Below the pieces are notes generated by a model. That model did not search any database. It was not told the origin of the DNA and saw only the letters and a program-made list of their open reading frames with translations. A stretch of 7,678 bases of DNA, taken from the NCBI GenBank assembly GCA_050258415.1, contig JBLMYS010000228.1:1-7678 (forward strand). The letters are read 5' to 3'. Source of the stretch: JAAXKN01 sp050258415 (GTDB lineage Bacteria > Bacteroidota > Ignavibacteria > Ignavibacteriales > SURF-24). Position numbers and translations under genes: made by a program. The first letter of the stretch is position 1, and the number at the start of each line of letters is the position of its first letter. This document shows, one piece after another, positions 6,175 through 7,678 of this stretch.

Positions 6175-6255
6175 AAGTGCATTATGCTGCACTTTATGCT
6201 TGATTCAATGGGTCCACGCCGGTAAATGCTCCCGAAAGTGCAGTATAATGCACTT
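6175..6255. repeat. 21-bp inverted repeat made of two palindromes
   Basis: The left arm (6175-6195) and right arm (6235-6255) are reverse complements over 21 nt with a single G-T mismatch, separated by 39 nt. Each arm is itself a palindrome: AAGTGCA, a 6-nt centre, TGCACTT. Centres are TTATGC on the left and GTATAA on the right. The pair lies between the bidirectional terminator and the stop codon of the minus-strand oxidoreductase gene. It could be a BIME-like repeat pair, a small non-autonomous element or, less likely at a 3' end, a pair of protein-binding sites. Confidence 0.75.
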
Positions 6256-6262
6256 TTCAAAT

Positions 6263-6973
6263 CTAGCAGCCTCCGTCAGCTGAGCAGCTGTTCGCATCCG
6301 GGCTTTCGGGGTTATGTTTCGTCCAGCGGTTAAACACCTTCTGAAGAACGTCCAGGAAGTACTCAGTGGGCTGGGCTCCAATTACGCCTATTTTCTCATC
6401 GAAGAGGAAAAAAGGCACGCTGTGAATGTCGAACTGGTGAGCTTCATAAAGGTCCCTCCGCACACTGTCCAGATATGTCCCTTTCTCAAGCGCCTCATGA
6501 AGTCCCACGGTATCGAGACCCATATCATCTCCTATTTCAACGAGAGTAGGAATGTCGTCCACATTCTTTCCTTCTGTAAAATAAGCCTTAAAGAGTTTTT
6601 CCCCGGCTTCATTCTGCATTCCTTTTTCCTTTGCGAACTGAAGGAAGGCGTGGGCTTTAAGCGTATTGGCAACAACGGCCTTATCCATATTATATTCAAG
6701 TCCAACCCCGGCCGCGGCCTCAGTCACCTGATTGTTCACAAGCCTTGCCTTTTCGGTATTCCAGCCTTTTAAGCGTGCAAGGTGGTCGTGAACGCTTATT
6801 GAAGTATCTGTTTTTGCCTCCGGGTTCAGGAGGAAGCTTTTCCACTCCACTTCAACCTTATCTTTATGCGGGAACTGATCGAGCGCCATTTCAAATTTGC
6901 GTTTACCCATATAGCAGAACGGGCAGACTATATCGCTCCAGACTTCCACCTTCATTTTATTATCTCTATTCAT
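6263..6973 (-). CDS. DsbA-family oxidoreductase, FrnE-like, cytosolic
   Basis: The 236-residue protein has a thioredoxin-fold start, MKVEVWSDIVCPFCYMGK, with active-site cysteines C17 and C20 (CPFC), a central helical insertion (about 60-175), the cis-proline loop SVPFF (P187) and the family signature GAQP (199-202). This order fits the FrnE subfamily of DsbA-like proteins. There is no signal peptide, so it should act in the cytosol in thiol-disulfide exchange or oxidative-stress handling; its partner is unknown. The tail NSCSADGGC adds C230 and C236, a second cysteine pair; Deinococcus FrnE is reported to carry a comparable additional C-terminal cysteine motif. The start at 6973 is preferred over the internal Met7 because GAGAGGA lies just upstream. 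The gene is convergent with the T9SS cargo gene and divergent from the gene at 7314, and shares no evident operon. Confidence 0.92.
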   Translation of the reverse strand: MNRDNKMKVEVWSDIVCPFCYMGKRKFEMALDQFPHKDKVEVEWKSFLLNPEAKTDTSISVHDHLARLKGWNTEKARLVNNQVTEAAAGVGLEYNMDKAVVANTLKAHAFLQFAKEKGMQNEAGEKLFKAYFTEGKNVDDIPTLVEIGDDMGLDTVGLHEALEKGTYLDSVRRDLYEAHQFDIHSVPFFLFDEKIGVIGAQPTEYFLDVLQKVFNRWTKHNPESPDANSCSADGGC

Positions 6974-7313
6974 TAAAATCCTCTCTATAATCTTTAACTG
7001 TGAATGCTTTATTTTGCTTTCAATTTAAACGGCTTAAGGGCCGCAATAGTTTCAGTATTAATAATTTTTTCTTCCGGGAAATAAAATTCAGGGTGCAATT
7101 GCGCGGAAAGCAATTAAATAATATATTGGGAACGCTTTTCTACGATTTGACCATTTTTCTTACCGCCAGAGAAAGCAATTTGCATACTGTTACTTTACCG
7201 GAATGTTTTTCAGAACAGAATTTATACGTTATTGCGCCATTAAACCGTGATAACTTTAATATAGATTGGTTTTTAGCGCTGAACTTTTTAATAACATTCA
7301 TAAAGGGACACCT
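6974..7313. other. Divergent intergenic region without a supported gene
   Basis: About 340 bp separate the divergent starts at 6973 and 7314. A 105-codon plus-strand frame (7000-7317) is open but Phe/Leu/Asn-rich, has no ribosome site and matches nothing I know. In exact complement register, a minus-strand reading ending ETIAALKPFKLKAK (stop 7009-7011) is interrupted by a TAA at 7114-7116. Neither is convincing. Both promoters should lie here, but I see no full TTG/TAnnTTTG pair for either gene. Confidence 0.45.
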
Positions 7314-7678
7314 ATGAGAAAACTTTCCGGCATGCTATGCCTTTTCCTTATTATATCCTCTCCTATTCTTGCTCAGAAAGTAATTATGGATGAATCGTTC
7401 CATGACAACAGTAATAACTGGCCTATAACCGACGACGGGAAAACGCGGACCCAGCAGGTATACGGCGGCTACACGCTGGAAAGCTTCGAGGAGAACGGAT
7501 CCTATATTACAAAGGAAACCGGTCTGGATTATTCAGATAACTTTTCAATTGAAACTGAAGTTGCACTGCAGTCGGATGGAGATGATCACAGCTTCGGGCT
7601 CCTTTTCGGATTTAAGAACTGGGACAACTATTATGAGTTTGACCTTAAATATACGGTCACTAAAAGCAAGCTGGCTAC
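7314..7678 (+). CDS. Secreted or periplasmic beta-sandwich (concanavalin/LamG-like) protein, N-terminal part, cut by window end
   Basis: The ATG at 7314 follows AAAGGGA, a good ribosome-binding site, and opens a frame of 121 codons that is still open at the window edge. It begins with a signal peptide (MRKLSGMLCLFLIISSPILA, likely cut before Q21). The mature part contains ESFHDNSNNWP early, DNFSIETEV and then HSFGLLFGFKNWDNYYEFDL. This pattern (acidic/Asn-Trp start, an IE-type strand, FGLLFGxKxxDNYYxF) is typical of the jelly-roll domain found at the N-terminus of many Bacteroidota exported proteins, where it often precedes other modules. The downstream domain that would reveal its job is not in the window. 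Family placement is from memory of the motif. Confidence 0.85.
   Translation, partial: MRKLSGMLCLFLIISSPILAQKVIMDESFHDNSNNWPITDDGKTRTQQVYGGYTLESFEENGSYITKETGLDYSDNFSIETEVALQSDGDDHSFGLLFGFKNWDNYYEFDLKYTVTKSKLA

Noticed and set aside
6235..6255. A dif/XerCD-like site, because of the GTGCA...TATAATG composition
   Set aside because: The sequence is a symmetric palindrome present in two inverted copies, unlike an asymmetric single dif site, and no recombinase gene lies nearby.
6314..6990. Two plus-strand frames opposite the FrnE-like gene
   Set aside because: They are shadows of a clearly conserved minus-strand enzyme with its active-site motifs.
7000..7317. Plus-strand 105-codon frame ending in an ATGA overlap with the gene at 7314, and a minus-strand reading in the exact complementary register (7009-7185)
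   Set aside because: The ATGA overlap looks like coupling, but the protein is Phe/Leu/Asn-rich, lacks any motif and has no ribosome site. The gene at 7314 has its own good site. The minus reading has an in-frame TAA at 7114-7116 and is too short to judge.

Overview
The window looks like a chromosomal stretch from a member of the Bacteroidota/Chlorobiota group, most likely an Ignavibacteria-like environmental bacterium. The main evidence is a secreted protein (4556-6115) ending in a type IX secretion (T9SS) class-A sorting domain of the NYPNPFNPSTTI kind. Supporting signs are a possible Bacteroidota-type promoter (TTG, 19 bp, TAnnTTTG) before the lipoprotein gene, mostly weak Shine-Dalgarno sites, and several short envelope-protein genes with typical signal peptides. 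The species cannot be fixed from the sequence alone.

Layout. Positions 1-89 may hold the tail of a gene running in from the left. Positions 90-568 have no convincing gene but carry two direct copies of a 14-nt unit. The same unit reappears as a perfect stem-loop just after the next gene (569-1537), a cytoplasmic protein of an uncharacterised family with an unusual acidic insert. On the minus strand follows a two-gene unit: a small lipoprotein (2362-2682), whose mature part aligns without gaps to the T9SS sorting domain found elsewhere in this window, coupled by a 4-nt overlap to an outer-membrane beta-barrel (1679-2365). Divergent to it, after a heptad tandem repeat, lies an aldo/keto reductase closely resembling E. 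coli YghZ/Gpr (3004-3996). Its 3' side carries a GC-rich tandem palindrome and then a decayed TPR gene on the minus strand with two in-frame stops.

The right half holds the large secreted T9SS cargo protein (4556-6115), a bidirectional terminator, a pair of near-identical palindromes forming a 21-bp inverted repeat, and a convergent cytosolic DsbA/FrnE-type oxidoreductase (6263-6973). After about 340 bp without a supported gene, a secreted or periplasmic beta-sandwich-type protein begins at 7314 and runs off the right end.

The genes do not form one pathway. The themes are cell-envelope and secreted proteins, two redox enzymes, and several short repeat elements in the intergenic spaces. The most interesting points are the free-standing sorting-domain-like lipoprotein paired with a beta-barrel, the 14-nt units around the 569-1537 gene, and the unannotated TPR pseudogene.
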